NCBI RefSeq assembly: GCF_014652395.1
Contig: NZ_BMYS01000011.1
Location: forward strand, 31,333-95,332
Length of the DNA: 64,000 bases
Direction: 5' to 3'
Source of the DNA: Advenella faeciporci
Lineage (GTDB): Bacteria; Pseudomonadota; Gammaproteobacteria; Burkholderiales; Burkholderiaceae_B
The stretch's first letter is position 1. Each line of letters opens with the position of its first letter. A program made the translations under genes and the position numbers. Of this stretch, positions 1 through 8,613 are shown piece by piece. The notes under the pieces were generated by a model. The model was not told the DNA's origin, searched no databases, and was given only the letters and a program-made list of their open reading frames with translations.

Positions 1-1
1 C

Positions 2-598
2 GCCCTGACCGGGGCCTGGAGCGCAAACATCAACCCGATTATCCTGCTGAACAAATGCGACCTTGCCAGCGGCCTGGCACGCGCCCAGGAATCCCTTGAA
101 ATTTACCGTGAACTGGGGGTACCGATTATTTCATGCAGCATTTATGAGCCTGAACAGTTAAAACAGGATCTGCTGCCCTTGCTGAAAGACAAAACCAGCC
201 TGCTGCTTGGGCAAAGCGGCATGGGTAAATCAAGCATTTTAAATGTGCTTATTCCTGACGCCAAGGCGCATACCCAAGCGCATTCGGTGGCTTTGGGTAC
301 CGGCAAGCACACCACAACCAGTACACGGCTGTATCACTTGCCCAGCCAGACTGGCTGCCTTATTGACTCACCCGGCTTCCAGGCATTTGGTCTTTACCAT
401 TTGACGCAAACCGATATTGCCAATGGTTTCCCGGAGTTCAAGGAGCACATTGAATCATGTCGTTTTTATAATTGCACCCATTTGCACGAACCGGGATGTG
501 GTGTACTGGCCGCCCTTGAAGAAGGCAAGATAGGCCGCAAACGCCATGAGCTTTATGAACGTATCCTGCTTGAAAGCCAGGCGGCCACACGCTATTGA
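2..598 (+). CDS. rsgA: RsgA ribosome-assembly GTPase, 5'-truncated by window edge
   Basis: Small-subunit-dependent circularly permuted GTPase that acts late in 30S maturation. The open frame continues upstream of base 1, so only the C-terminal ~198 residues are present. The permuted motif order is visible: the G4 motif NKCD comes first (bases ~50-62), then the P-loop GQSGMGKSS (from base ~209), a TTTSTR switch region, and the G3 motif DSPGFQ. The tail carries the Cys/His zinc site (SCRFYNCTHLHEPGC) typical of RsgA. The gene converges on the Nudix gene that ends at 673. Identification is secure; the start lies outside the window. Confidence 0.95.
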   Translation, partial: ALTGAWSANINPIILLNKCDLASGLARAQESLEIYRELGVPIISCSIYEPEQLKQDLLPLLKDKTSLLLGQSGMGKSSILNVLIPDAKAHTQAHSVALGTGKHTTTSTRLYHLPSQTGCLIDSPGFQAFGLYHLTQTDIANGFPEFKEHIESCRFYNCTHLHEPGCGVLAALEEGKIGRKRHELYERILLESQAATRY

Positions 599-672
599 TG
601 AATGGGGCAAAGGAAGGCCGGAAAGCGCCCAACCCGTTTTGCCCCGGCAACCGGGTGGCTTTCACGTCTGGC

Positions 673-1392
673 TTAAATAGCCGCCTGATGCAGGCGATGG
701 TACAGGTTTCTGATGACCGATGCCGTTGCTCCCCAGATAAAATAAGAGTTCCAGGGCATTGAAAAATAATTTCGTACCGTGCCATCGGGCAATTTTGCAT
801 TGTGCAAACGGTGGTTTCGTGGGTCCATGAAGAAAGACAAGGGAACATAAAACACCTCTTCCACCTCGTTGCTGTCTGTGTGAATTGAAAACCCTTCATC
901 AACCCAGCCAACATATGGCTTCATCAGAAAACCGGTGCCGGTAAACAGGTCTGGCAACTGGCCAACCACCTCTATGCTGGAAGCCGGAATGCCGATTTCC
1001 TCTTCCGTTTCACGCAACGCGGCTTCTTTGGCAGAGGGATCGCTTTCTTCAACCCGCCCGCCCGGAAAACTGATTTGCCCTGCATGATTTTTTAACTTGG
1101 AAGAACGCTTGGTTAAAATGACATGGATCTCTTTGTTGACATAAACCAGTGGCAACAGAACGGCCGCATCAATATACGTTTGATGCTGTATGAATTTGAC
1201 ATCATTCCAGTCATGCAGCAGTGACTCTGCCTGCCAGACAAAACGATGGTCAAAGGCCTTGTGGAATAAATCGGGGGTCAGCAATGACCCAGGCACCGCA
1301 GACAGGTTTTCACTGGCCGGTGACCAAGGCTGGATAACCGGATCAAATGGCAGGATTATTTTTTGCCGGGGCCTGATAATTTCTTTCGACAA
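673..1392 (-). CDS. CoA pyrophosphatase, Nudix family (NudL-like)
   Basis: Nudix hydrolase of the CoA-pyrophosphatase subgroup, expected to cleave CoA into phosphopantetheine and 3',5'-ADP. The protein has 239 residues. The subgroup signature LTKRSSKLKNHAGQ...FPGG at about 93-112 runs into a full Nudix box (GG-x5-E-x7-RETEEEIGI, about 111-135). The frame stays open further upstream, but those codons lie in the rplS terminator. A TTG at 1392-1390 preceded by AAAGGA seven bases away fits as the real start. The gene lies 87 bases downstream of rplS on the same strand, so read-through of the terminator is the likely source of transcript. An ortholog next to rplS is usual in related genomes (from memory, not checked). 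Confidence 0.9.
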   Translation of the reverse strand: MSKEIIRPRQKIILPFDPVIQPWSPASENLSAVPGSLLTPDLFHKAFDHRFVWQAESLLHDWNDVKFIQHQTYIDAAVLLPLVYVNKEIHVILTKRSSKLKNHAGQISFPGGRVEESDPSAKEAALRETEEEIGIPASSIEVVGQLPDLFTGTGFLMKPYVGWVDEGFSIHTDSNEVEEVFYVPLSFFMDPRNHRLHNAKLPDGTVRNYFSMPWNSYFIWGATASVIRNLYHRLHQAAI

Positions 1393-1410
1393 ATAAAAGT
1401 CCTTTGAAAT

Positions 1411-1446
1411 AAAAAAAGCACCTATAAATATAGGTGCTTTTTTCAT
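1411..1446 (-). terminator. Rho-independent terminator after rplS
   Basis: A short palindromic stem (AGCACCTA / TAGGTGCT, 1417-1438) is flanked by seven A residues on one side and six T residues on the other, so it can work on either strand. For the minus strand it sits 34 bases beyond the rplS stop and just before the Nudix start, so it probably separates the two genes or attenuates between them. Confidence 0.8.
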
Positions 1447-1479
1447 CAGGGACAACTGAATTTCATAAAAAATATGAAA

Positions 1480-1857
1480 TTATGCTGCCACTGTTTTACG
1501 AACCAGTTTTTCTTTGATACGTGCAGCTTTACCGGAACGGTTGCGCAAGTAGTACAGTTTGGCACGACGCACATCACCACGACGCTTCACTTCGATGGAA
1601 GCAATGGTTGGAGAGTACAATTGGAATGTACGCTCTACGGCTTCACCGGAAGAAATTTTACGTACGATGAATGCCGAGTTCAGACCACGGTTACGCTTGG
1701 CAATAACAACACCTTCGTAAGCCTGTACACGTTTACGTGTGCCTTCAACTACGTTTACGTTAACGATAACTGTATCACCAGGTGCAAATTCAACAGCCGG
1801 TGTACCACCAGTCAGGCGATCAATCTCTTCTTTCTCGAGTTGTTCGATAAGGTTCAT
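1480..1857 (-). CDS. rplS: 50S ribosomal protein L19
   Basis: Ribosomal protein L19 at the 30S-50S interface. 125 residues, the full family length, beginning [12 protein letters not shown] and carrying the conserved core [20 protein letters not shown] and the basic end [17 protein letters not shown] good ribosome-binding site (AAGGAG) lies just upstream. In most proteobacteria rplS ends the rpsP-rimM-trmD-rplS operon. Here the upstream neighbour is a small membrane-protein gene and trmD is absent, so rplS appears to be transcribed alone from its own promoter. Confidence 0.98.
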   Translation of the reverse strand: MNLIEQLEKEEIDRLTGGTPAVEFAPGDTVIVNVNVVEGTRKRVQAYEGVVIAKRNRGLNSAFIVRKISSGEAVERTFQLYSPTIASIEVKRRGDVRRAKLYYLRNRSGKAARIKEKLVRKTVAA

Positions 1858-1978
1858 GAGAACTCCTTAAATCATCATTCACGGCTAAAAACTGATACAA
1901 AGCATTTATTTTTACGCCGTATTGCAGGTAACCCTTTACCCGCAAAGCCGCCAGAGGATGAATACAATAAAGCAGAAA

Positions 1979-2007
1979 ATTATATACCCTTAAATGCATA
2001 AATGCCA
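1979..2007 (-). promoter_or_regulatory. Probable rplS promoter
   Basis: On the minus strand a consensus -10 TATAAT (1984-1979) lies 17 bases downstream of TGGCAT (2007-2002), a partial match to TTGACA. It would give a leader of roughly 115 bases before rplS, long enough for leader-based control, although no known L19 leader structure was recognised. Confidence 0.45.
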
Positions 2008-2090
2008 GTATTTTCTTATGCTTAAGACATTCACAACCATTTTACAGGCAAAAAAAGTAATGTTTGCACAACACTAGGCAGGTATTTATA

Positions 2091-2324
2091 CTAATAACCT
2101 GCCATCGTACCAATAAACAACACAAGGGGGATGGCCACCGCCCACACCAGCGCTGAACAAACGTCCATAAACATTTGACCTAAAGACAAATGGTTTTTAC
2201 GTGAATGGCAACGAAGCCTGGAATTGTTTAACATGGCATAAGTTTGATCATACGGAGACCAGGAAATGTCGTTAGCCATATGACGATTGATTGAACCTGA
2301 TGAAGAAAGTTTACCTGCTTGCAT
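2091..2324 (-). CDS. Small single-pass membrane protein, unknown
   Basis: 77 residues, not recognised. The start is supported by a strong AGGAGG Shine-Dalgarno five to six bases before the ATG. The N-terminal two thirds are polar with several His/Arg/Ser residues (CHSRKNHLSLG). The C-terminal ~23 residues form one hydrophobic segment (VCSALVWAVAIPLVLFIG) that ends almost at the stop, so the protein is either tail-anchored or a small peripheral component held by its tail. It lies between rplS and the acyl-CoA dehydrogenase in the same direction, but terminator-like signals on its upstream side suggest its own transcript. No function is proposed. Confidence 0.55.
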   Translation of the reverse strand: MQAGKLSSSGSINRHMANDISWSPYDQTYAMLNNSRLRCHSRKNHLSLGQMFMDVCSALVWAVAIPLVLFIGTMAGY

Positions 2325-2488
2325 TTATAGCCTCCTGAAAGTTCGGAACTGCCGGATATGGCATAAACCACACCCGGCAGAAATACCAGGACCCTAACCT
2401 GGAATATCGCAACTATGCATGCGATAAACAGTACTGTATATTTATACAGTACTTTTGGCAAGTGATTAATTTTTCCTTGGTGAAAACA

Positions 2489-2527
2489 CAACAAAAAAAA
2501 CCGCCTGCCCCAAAAAGAGCAAGCGGC
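2489..2527 (-). terminator. Terminator after the acyl-CoA dehydrogenase gene
   Basis: A run of A residues followed by CCGCCTGC, a short loop and GCAAGCGG. Read on the minus strand this is a GC stem with one mismatch followed by a T run, about 80 bases beyond the stop at 2607. Confidence 0.6.
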
Positions 2528-2606
2528 CTCATATCCGGACAGACAACAAGCTGCTACTTGCTACCGCGAGGATTCAGGCCAGACAAAAGCCGGCAAGACA
2601 AGAAAC

Positions 2607-4406
2607 TTAAACAGTTTTCAAATAAGCAAGACTTTCCTGTGCCAGGTCGCCAGCCAGTACAGCTGCTGACAACGCAGAGACGCGAGGTAGCAAATGCGCG
2701 GCATAAAAAACGGCTGTGGACTGTTTTTGGGTATAAAAAGCTTCGTTGTGACCCTGGCATTTAAGCGCGGCACGTGCCAGCTGCCAGCCGGCATGCACAT
2801 AACCGGATAACATCAGGAATGGCACGCTACCCATGAAAACAGCACGCATATTACCCGCTTTTGCGGTTTCAAGCACATAATCAATGCTGGCCTCGTAGGC
2901 CCGGGTGGCAATTTCCAGCTGGGCGGCAATAAAAGCCAATTGCCTGCTATTGGCATATTGCTTAAGCTCGGCCACGGTTTCATGCATGGATTTGACAAAC
3001 CCTTTGGCAACGGCACCGCCATCACGCAAAGTTTTACGACCCACAAAATCATTGGCCTGGATAGCCGTAGTGCCTTCGTAGATAGATAAAATACGGGCAT
3101 CACGATAATACTGGGCAGCACCCGTTTCTTCTATAAAACCCATGCCCCCATGCACCTGTACGCCCAATGAAGCGACCTCAATGGCATTTTCGGTAGAAAA
3201 TCCTTTCACAATGGGCACCAGATACTCATAAACCGCCTTGTTACTGACCCGAATGGCCTCATCGGGATGGTTAACTGACAGGTCATTGGCCCGGGCCGCG
3301 TACATGGCAACCGCACGGGCACCCTCGGTAAGGCCGCGCATAGTGGTAAGCATGCGCTGCACATCGGGATGATTGACAATAGGCACCGGCCCGGCAGACC
3401 CTTCCAGGGCATTGCTCTGGACCCGGTCTTGGGCGTATTGCCGGGCCTGCTGCAAGGCCCGCTCGGAAACGGCAATCCCCTGGATACCCACGTTATAACG
3501 GGCCGCATTCATCATGACAAACATATACTGCAGCCCCTGGTTTTCCTGACCCACCAGATAACCAATCGCCCCCTCACCCACTTCTTCCGACTTGCCTGAA
3601 CCAAACAGCAGGACTGCGGTGGGGCTGGCGTTAATACCCAGTTTTTCTTCCAGGGAAGCGCACCAGACATCATTGCGCTTGCCCAGGCTGCCATCTTCAT
3701 TGACCAGGAATTTAGGCACAATAAAAAGCGAAATACCCTTGATACCCGCTGGTGAACCTGGTGTACGGGCCAGCACCAGATGCACGATATTTTCTGCCAT
3801 GTCGTGCTCTCCGTAGGTAATGAAAATTTTCTGGCCAAAAATACGATAGCTGCCGTCGTCCTGGGGAACGGCTTTGGCATTCACCAATGCCAGATCCGAA
3901 CCGGCCTGCGGCTCGGTCAGGTTCATGGTGCCTGTCCAGCGCCCTTCAAGCATGGGGGGAATATAGGTTTCTTTTTGTTCCCGGGAGCCTGCCTGGGTAA
4001 TGGCTTCTATGGCGCCATCGGTGAGCAGGGGACACAAGGAAAAAGACAGATTGGCCGCGTTCAGGTTTTCAGAGGTGGCCGCCGCCACGACTTTGGGAAA
4101 GCCCTGGCCACCATGCTCAGCATCGTGCTGCAAACCTTGCCAGCCACCCGCGGCAAAAATTTCAAAAGCCTCTTTAAAGCCTTGCGGGGTTTTTACCTGC
4201 CCATCATTCCAGACTGAATGCTCGCGATCGCCAACCACATTAAGCGGGGCCACCACTTCTTCCACGAAACGGGCATTTTCCTCTAGCACCGCCTCTACCA
4301 CATCTTCGGAAACCTCTTCAAACCCTGGCAATGGCAAAACATCACCCAATAAACCCATATCTTTCAGATTGAAGGTAATATCTTCAATTGGCGCTTTATA
4401 GCTCAT
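2607..4406 (-). CDS. Acyl-CoA dehydrogenase, long form with C-terminal extension
   Basis: FAD-dependent acyl-CoA dehydrogenase of the ~600-residue class (AcdH / DmdC-like), oxidising a fatty or related acyl-CoA to the 2-enoyl-CoA. 599 residues. The mid region carries TGTMNLTEPQAGSDL and FGQKIFITYGEHD from the flavin-binding middle domain. The catalytic glutamate motif IYEGTTAIQ is intact (Glu around residue 444). The C-terminal ~150 residues are the extra domain found only in this class. The gene stands alone, with a promoter region upstream and a terminator after it. The chain-length preference cannot be read from sequence. Confidence 0.9.
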   Translation of the reverse strand: MSYKAPIEDITFNLKDMGLLGDVLPLPGFEEVSEDVVEAVLEENARFVEEVVAPLNVVGDREHSVWNDGQVKTPQGFKEAFEIFAAGGWQGLQHDAEHGGQGFPKVVAAATSENLNAANLSFSLCPLLTDGAIEAITQAGSREQKETYIPPMLEGRWTGTMNLTEPQAGSDLALVNAKAVPQDDGSYRIFGQKIFITYGEHDMAENIVHLVLARTPGSPAGIKGISLFIVPKFLVNEDGSLGKRNDVWCASLEEKLGINASPTAVLLFGSGKSEEVGEGAIGYLVGQENQGLQYMFVMMNAARYNVGIQGIAVSERALQQARQYAQDRVQSNALEGSAGPVPIVNHPDVQRMLTTMRGLTEGARAVAMYAARANDLSVNHPDEAIRVSNKAVYEYLVPIVKGFSTENAIEVASLGVQVHGGMGFIEETGAAQYYRDARILSIYEGTTAIQANDFVGRKTLRDGGAVAKGFVKSMHETVAELKQYANSRQLAFIAAQLEIATRAYEASIDYVLETAKAGNMRAVFMGSVPFLMLSGYVHAGWQLARAALKCQGHNEAFYTQKQSTAVFYAAHLLPRVSALSAAVLAGDLAQESLAYLKTV

Positions 4407-4723
4407 CTTTGTCCCTGCTAAATAGTTATAAATTAAAAAAACCGGCCTGGCCTATTGCAATGACCATGAAAAAACCAATACACAACAGCTTGCATCTGAC
4501 TACCGGACATAACAGCATGCCTGCCAAATATAAACGATTTATTCTACGACAAAGCTGTTAAAAGTTGTTTCAATCGCGGGTTTTAAATTTAATATAAAAC
4601 AATATATTGGCGTTTTTATTTTTAAAACGAGTCTGATTGACCCGGTGCGCGACAGGCCCCACCGTTTAGGGCGGAGAGGATATCAATTCAGCGGTGTTGC
4701 TCTGGTGTACGCCAGCCATTGCA
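4407..4723. other. Intergenic region, AT-rich
   Basis: 317 bases between the acyl-CoA dehydrogenase start and the end of the DUF192 gene, which is the end of the Tad operon. It must hold the dehydrogenase promoter and the Tad terminator. I see only a weak A/T hairpin (CGTTTT...AAAACG near 4613-4630) and no convincing gene. Open frames at 4645-4921 on the plus strand are shadows of the DUF192 gene. Confidence 0.4.
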
Positions 4724-5068
4724 TCAGTTGCCTGTCCGCTTTTCAGATATCTGCTGAAAAAAACCTTCAGCCAGACAACATGCCTGCTCCCAGGCAAGTG
4801 CCTTATCCTCAGACAAAACGCCTGTTGCCAGCTCAAGCACACAATATGCCTTGCGACAATAGGCAAGCCGCCATGGTTTCAGGAAAGAAATCACTTTAAG
4901 TACCCGATAATCACGGCCTAGAAAAATCACGCAGATGGGAAACCGCATACCCACGGTATGTACGCTGCTGCATGGCCGAATCAACAAGACCTGGTTGGCG
5001 GGCCAGGTTTTCTTGCCAAGCAGGCCTTTGAAGCGCTGCCAAAAGGTGTTTGCCTGATACAGCTGCAT
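4724..5068 (-). CDS. DUF192 family protein, coupled to tadC
   Basis: 114 residues of the DUF192 family (small beta-rich domain, function unknown). Recognisable core: a CSSVHTVGMRFPICVIFLG stretch followed by the YRVLKV strand and a helix-forming tail. The start ATG overlaps the tadC stop by one base (TAATG), so the gene is translationally coupled and belongs to the Tad operon. The reading frame is open for another 76 codons upstream, but those are tadC in another frame. No N-terminal signal peptide is evident on this start, whereas many family members have one. Confidence 0.8.
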   Translation of the reverse strand: MQLYQANTFWQRFKGLLGKKTWPANQVLLIRPCSSVHTVGMRFPICVIFLGRDYRVLKVISFLKPWRLAYCRKAYCVLELATGVLSEDKALAWEQACCLAEGFFQQISEKRTGN

Positions 5069-5946
5069 TAAGACAGGCCTGAATGAAGCAATTTCATGCC
5101 TATCGGAAAGGCAATCACAATAAAAGTACAGGGAAAAATACACAAAACCAGGGGTAACAGCATTTTGACGGGTGCTTCCATGGCCAGTTTTTCGGCCTGA
5201 AGAAAACGCTCCGAGCGCCGTTGATCGGATTGCGCCCGCAAAATGGGCCCCAACCCCATCCCCAATGCATCGGCCTGTGCCATGGCAGTAACCCACTGGC
5301 GCAAGGCCTGCACGCCGGTTCGGTCTGCCATGGTCCGCAAGGCGTCCAGCCGGGGCATGCCGGCACGCATATCGTTCAGCGCATGCCCAAGCGCCTGGCG
5401 CAAAGGACCTTCGGGACTGAGCCTGGCCGTCTGGATAAGTGCCCCCTGCAGGTTAAGCCCGGACTCTACACACAGGGTGGTCATATCAAGCATGAAAGGA
5501 AAAGCCTTCAATATCTGCCTTTGCCTTTGCCTGCCCTGCAAACGCACCCAATGCCGGGGTAACCAGGCGCAAAACAGGGCCGGCCCTATGGCCACCAGCA
5601 AAGACAGACCCAAAGGCCATGATAATACGCTGATACCCAACAACATCATCAGCAAAGCGCCTGCCAGTCCGGTCAGCAACTGCAGCGCGCTCATATTCAT
5701 GCAAGTCAGTTTGCGCTCCAGACCCGCATAACGCAACTCCCTGTCAACCCGAAGCCGGTACTTCCAGGATAAAAACGGTTGCGCAAAACGACCCATACGG
5801 TCTACCCAGGGCCAAAGCAGCCTTAACAGCCAGGGATGTGTGGGTTCCAGGGGCAACGAAGCGCCTTGCATGCCGGGGCGAAGCAGCAGAAACACACACA
5901 GGTATAAGCAAACACCTGCCGCTCCTATACTTAACCAGAATTTCAA
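5068..5946 (-). CDS. tadC: TadC, inner-membrane platform protein of the Tad pilus
   Basis: Type II secretion F-domain protein, partner of TadB in the inner-membrane platform that the TadA ATPase drives. 292 residues with a hydrophobic N-terminus, a transmembrane pair in the middle (LTGLAGALLMMLLGISVLSW) and one at the end (LPLVLCIFPCTFIVIAF). The F-domain signature appears as FPFMLDMTTLCVESGLNLQGAL. The only sensible start is a TTG at 5946-5944, with GGAG seven bases before it and ten bases after the tadB stop. Confidence 0.9.
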   Translation of the reverse strand: MKFWLSIGAAGVCLYLCVFLLLRPGMQGASLPLEPTHPWLLRLLWPWVDRMGRFAQPFLSWKYRLRVDRELRYAGLERKLTCMNMSALQLLTGLAGALLMMLLGISVLSWPLGLSLLVAIGPALFCAWLPRHWVRLQGRQRQRQILKAFPFMLDMTTLCVESGLNLQGALIQTARLSPEGPLRQALGHALNDMRAGMPRLDALRTMADRTGVQALRQWVTAMAQADALGMGLGPILRAQSDQRRSERFLQAEKLAMEAPVKMLLPLVLCIFPCTFIVIAFPIGMKLLHSGLS

Positions 5947-5955
5947 TATCAGCTC

Positions 5956-6813
5956 CTAAATATCTATGGACACTATTTTTCTGATCATCCATGCACCGGC
6001 CACCTCAAGCACCACAATAACGGCCAGCACTGCCCAGCCCATGGGTGTTCTCCATAAAAACCGCATGGATTGCGGATCAATCAGGTTAAGCACCAGCATC
6101 AGGCCAACGGGCAGACTGGACATGACCCAGGCCTGCATTTTTCCCTGAGAGGTGAGCGCCCTGATGCGACCCTGAATTTGTATACGTGAGCGTAATGTAA
6201 GAGAAATCCTGTCCAAGGCTTCGGACAGGTTCCCCCCACTTTGCGTGGCGATCTTCAGGACGGACACCACCAGTCCGGTTGCCTCCGAAGGCATGCGTTG
6301 GGCAAGGTTGTCCAAGGCCTGTTCAAATGACAGCCCAAGGCGCTGTTCCCGCTGCATCAGCCCAATTTCCTGCCCCAAGGGAGACGGAGCTTCCTCAACC
6401 AGCAGTTTCAGGGCGTTTTGCACCCCCGTACCGGCCTGCAACGCGCCAGACAGGGACAACAACATATCCGGCAATTGCCGGTCAAACCGGTCAAGACGAC
6501 GCTTTCTTAAGACAGACAGCACATGACGTGGCGCCATCAACACCACCAGCCCCATTACCACAGCAACCGGCAGGCTATTGGACAGCAACCAGATTAGAAT
6601 AACGGTCAGTACACCCATTAACACGGCCAGCGTCCACAACTGCACCGGATCAAAAAACAGGAAAAAATCACTCATGCTTTTTTGGGTCTGGTGCTTGAAA
6701 TCATGTTCATACTTCCTGAAAGCAGTCAACAGCCATTTCAAGGCAAACCAGAACAGGATCGCTGCAGCAACACTGCACAACACCAACACAAACCAGATCA
6801 TGCTATTTTGCAT
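5956..6813 (-). CDS. tadB: TadB, inner-membrane platform protein of the Tad pilus
   Basis: 285-residue F-domain protein with an N-terminal transmembrane helix (FVLVLCSVAAAILFWFALKW), two more around 60-95 and a C-terminal pair ending near residue 275. The cytoplasmic F domain includes LPDMLLSLSGALQAGTGVQNAL and a SGGNLSEALDRIS block, as in TadB/GspF proteins. It lies 14 bases after tadA and 10 before tadC. A second in-frame Met at residue 5 could also serve as the start. Confidence 0.9.
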   Translation of the reverse strand: MQNSMIWFVLVLCSVAAAILFWFALKWLLTAFRKYEHDFKHQTQKSMSDFFLFFDPVQLWTLAVLMGVLTVILIWLLSNSLPVAVVMGLVVLMAPRHVLSVLRKRRLDRFDRQLPDMLLSLSGALQAGTGVQNALKLLVEEAPSPLGQEIGLMQREQRLGLSFEQALDNLAQRMPSEATGLVVSVLKIATQSGGNLSEALDRISLTLRSRIQIQGRIRALTSQGKMQAWVMSSLPVGLMLVLNLIDPQSMRFLWRTPMGWAVLAVIVVLEVAGAWMIRKIVSIDI

Positions 6814-6827
6814 ACAAAGGATCCATC

Positions 6828-8585
6828 TTAATGAGAGGCGATCTCGTTGAATGAAGCCGCATGGGAGCTTGCTTCATTACGTTGGCTGAACAGCGCAGGA
6901 TCAAAGTCAAATCCCTCCTGCCTCATGCGCTCGAAACAATTGGGTATAATGCCCGCCCCGGCAAAAACACCCCCACCTTTTCGCTCAAAGGCAAAAATCT
7001 CCTGTGTTTTGATCACGCCGTTTTCCATCCCGCCCACTTCAACAATTGAGGTCACCACCCTGCGTCCACTGGACAGGCGGGTTTGCTGAATGATGAATTC
7101 AATACTGGCAGCAATATGCTCACGCACCGCAATCAGTGGCAAATCCATTCCCGCCATTAAAATCATGGTTTCAAGCCGTGACAGGGCATCGCGTGGGGTA
7201 TTGGCATGCAAAGTGGTTAACGACCCCTCGTGTCCGGTATTCATGGCCCCCAACATATCAAAGGCTTCCGCCCCGCGGCATTCGCCCACTACAATCCGGT
7301 CGGGACGCATGCGAAGGGCGTTACGCACCAAATCCCGAATCATGACTTGCCCCCTCCCCTCGAGGTTGGCCGGACGTGCCTCCAGTGCCACCAGATGCGC
7401 GTGATTAAGCCGCAATTCTGCCGCGTCTTCAATTGTGACTATCCTTTCATCTGCCGGAATGCAATTGGACAGAATGTTCAGCAAGGTGGTTTTGCCGGAA
7501 CCCGTACCGCCCGAGACGATAATATTTTTACGCAGGCGTACGCACGATTCCAGAAAACGGCTCATGCAGGTATCCAGTGAACCCAGTTTTAACAAATCCT
7601 GCATGGCGGGACGATGCCGGGGGAACTTCCTGATGGTCAGGCTGGCACCCTTCAGGGCAATCGGTGGAATAATCGCATTGACCCGGGAACCATCGGCCAG
7701 CCGGGCGTCCACCATGGGTGAACTTTCATCAATGCGCCGGCCAATTGGCGCCACAATCCGGTCTATGACCCCCACCACCGCCTGCTCGGAACTGAACGCG
7801 GCATGATGCCGTTGGAGACGGCCATTTTCCTCGACATAGATCTCATCATGGCGGTTTACCATGATCTCGGTAATATTGGCGTCTTGCAGCAACGGTTCAA
7901 GTGGCCCAAGGCCCACCGCTTCGTCAAGCACTTCTTGCATCAATCGTTGCCTGTTTACAGCGGGGGGAATCTCCTCATCGGTTTGGATTATTTTGTCCAA
8001 CAATCCGCCCGCTTCGCTCCTGAGCGCCTCGTCACTCATCATGGAGACATCCCGGCGACGCAAATCCAGCGCCTCAAGCAAGGCCCCGTGCAGGCGCCGG
8101 CGGATATACAGGTGCTGTGCCAGATCTTGCCGGGGCTTTTCCTGAGCAGCCCTGCATGATTGGGCCGCCTGCGGCATGAATGCCAAATCCGTTTCAAGCC
8201 GCTCCTCCTCTGAACCGGATTTCCCGGGGAACGGGGTTGCCATAGCACTGGCGATGTCCCCAGACCCGTCTTGTCGATCTTGACCGTCTTGCAAGCGACA
8301 GATTTGCCTTATTTTCATCATGCAGGGGCCAATAATAATTTCATCGCCTTCCTGCAAAGGCCCGTGACGGCTTATTCGCTGACCATTCAACATGGTACCG
8401 GTAATCGCACCCAGGTCTTCAATAAACACACCCGCATCCCTGGCCTCCAGCCGGGCATGCTTTTTGGCCACCCGCCAGCTGCGCAATCGCAGCCCGCACC
8501 CAGCCAAACGGCCAATCTCAAAAGGCAATGGCATTTCCCTGATTTCCTTTTTACCATCTTCAAACTGCATTTCAATTCTAAGCAT
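6828..8585 (-). CDS. tadA: TadA/CpaF secretion ATPase with an N-terminal FHA domain
   Basis: Hexameric ATPase that powers Tad pilus assembly. 585 residues, about 130 more than a typical CpaF. The extra N-terminus (about 20-95) is a forkhead-associated phosphothreonine-binding domain, seen as GRLAGCGLRLRSWRVAKKHA and a TMLNGQRI-L-x-EGDEI block. The ATPase core follows: Walker A SGGTGSGKTTLL (Lys ~365), an Asp box around TIEDAAELRL, Walker B RIVVGECRGAEAFDM and the HEGSLTTLHANTP His box, all intact. Separate FHA proteins and TadZ/CpaE are absent from the operon, so this fusion may take over a localisation or signalling role (inference). Confidence 0.93.
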   Translation of the reverse strand: MLRIEMQFEDGKKEIREMPLPFEIGRLAGCGLRLRSWRVAKKHARLEARDAGVFIEDLGAITGTMLNGQRISRHGPLQEGDEIIIGPCMMKIRQICRLQDGQDRQDGSGDIASAMATPFPGKSGSEEERLETDLAFMPQAAQSCRAAQEKPRQDLAQHLYIRRRLHGALLEALDLRRRDVSMMSDEALRSEAGGLLDKIIQTDEEIPPAVNRQRLMQEVLDEAVGLGPLEPLLQDANITEIMVNRHDEIYVEENGRLQRHHAAFSSEQAVVGVIDRIVAPIGRRIDESSPMVDARLADGSRVNAIIPPIALKGASLTIRKFPRHRPAMQDLLKLGSLDTCMSRFLESCVRLRKNIIVSGGTGSGKTTLLNILSNCIPADERIVTIEDAAELRLNHAHLVALEARPANLEGRGQVMIRDLVRNALRMRPDRIVVGECRGAEAFDMLGAMNTGHEGSLTTLHANTPRDALSRLETMILMAGMDLPLIAVREHIAASIEFIIQQTRLSSGRRVVTSIVEVGGMENGVIKTQEIFAFERKGGGVFAGAGIIPNCFERMRQEGFDFDPALFSQRNEASSHAASFNEIASH

Positions 8586-8613
8586 GGTTCTATCCTTTTC
8601 CGCGCCTAATGGA

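Noticed and set aside
438..914. 158-codon frame on the minus strand
   Set aside because: Overlaps both rsgA and the Nudix gene, with no ribosome-binding site or family features.
4645..4921. Short plus-strand frames
   Set aside because: Antisense to the DUF192 gene and its 3' end; no start signals.
5069..5296. 76-codon N-terminal extension of the DUF192 frame
   Set aside because: It is tadC read in another frame; the coupled ATG at 5068 is the natural start.
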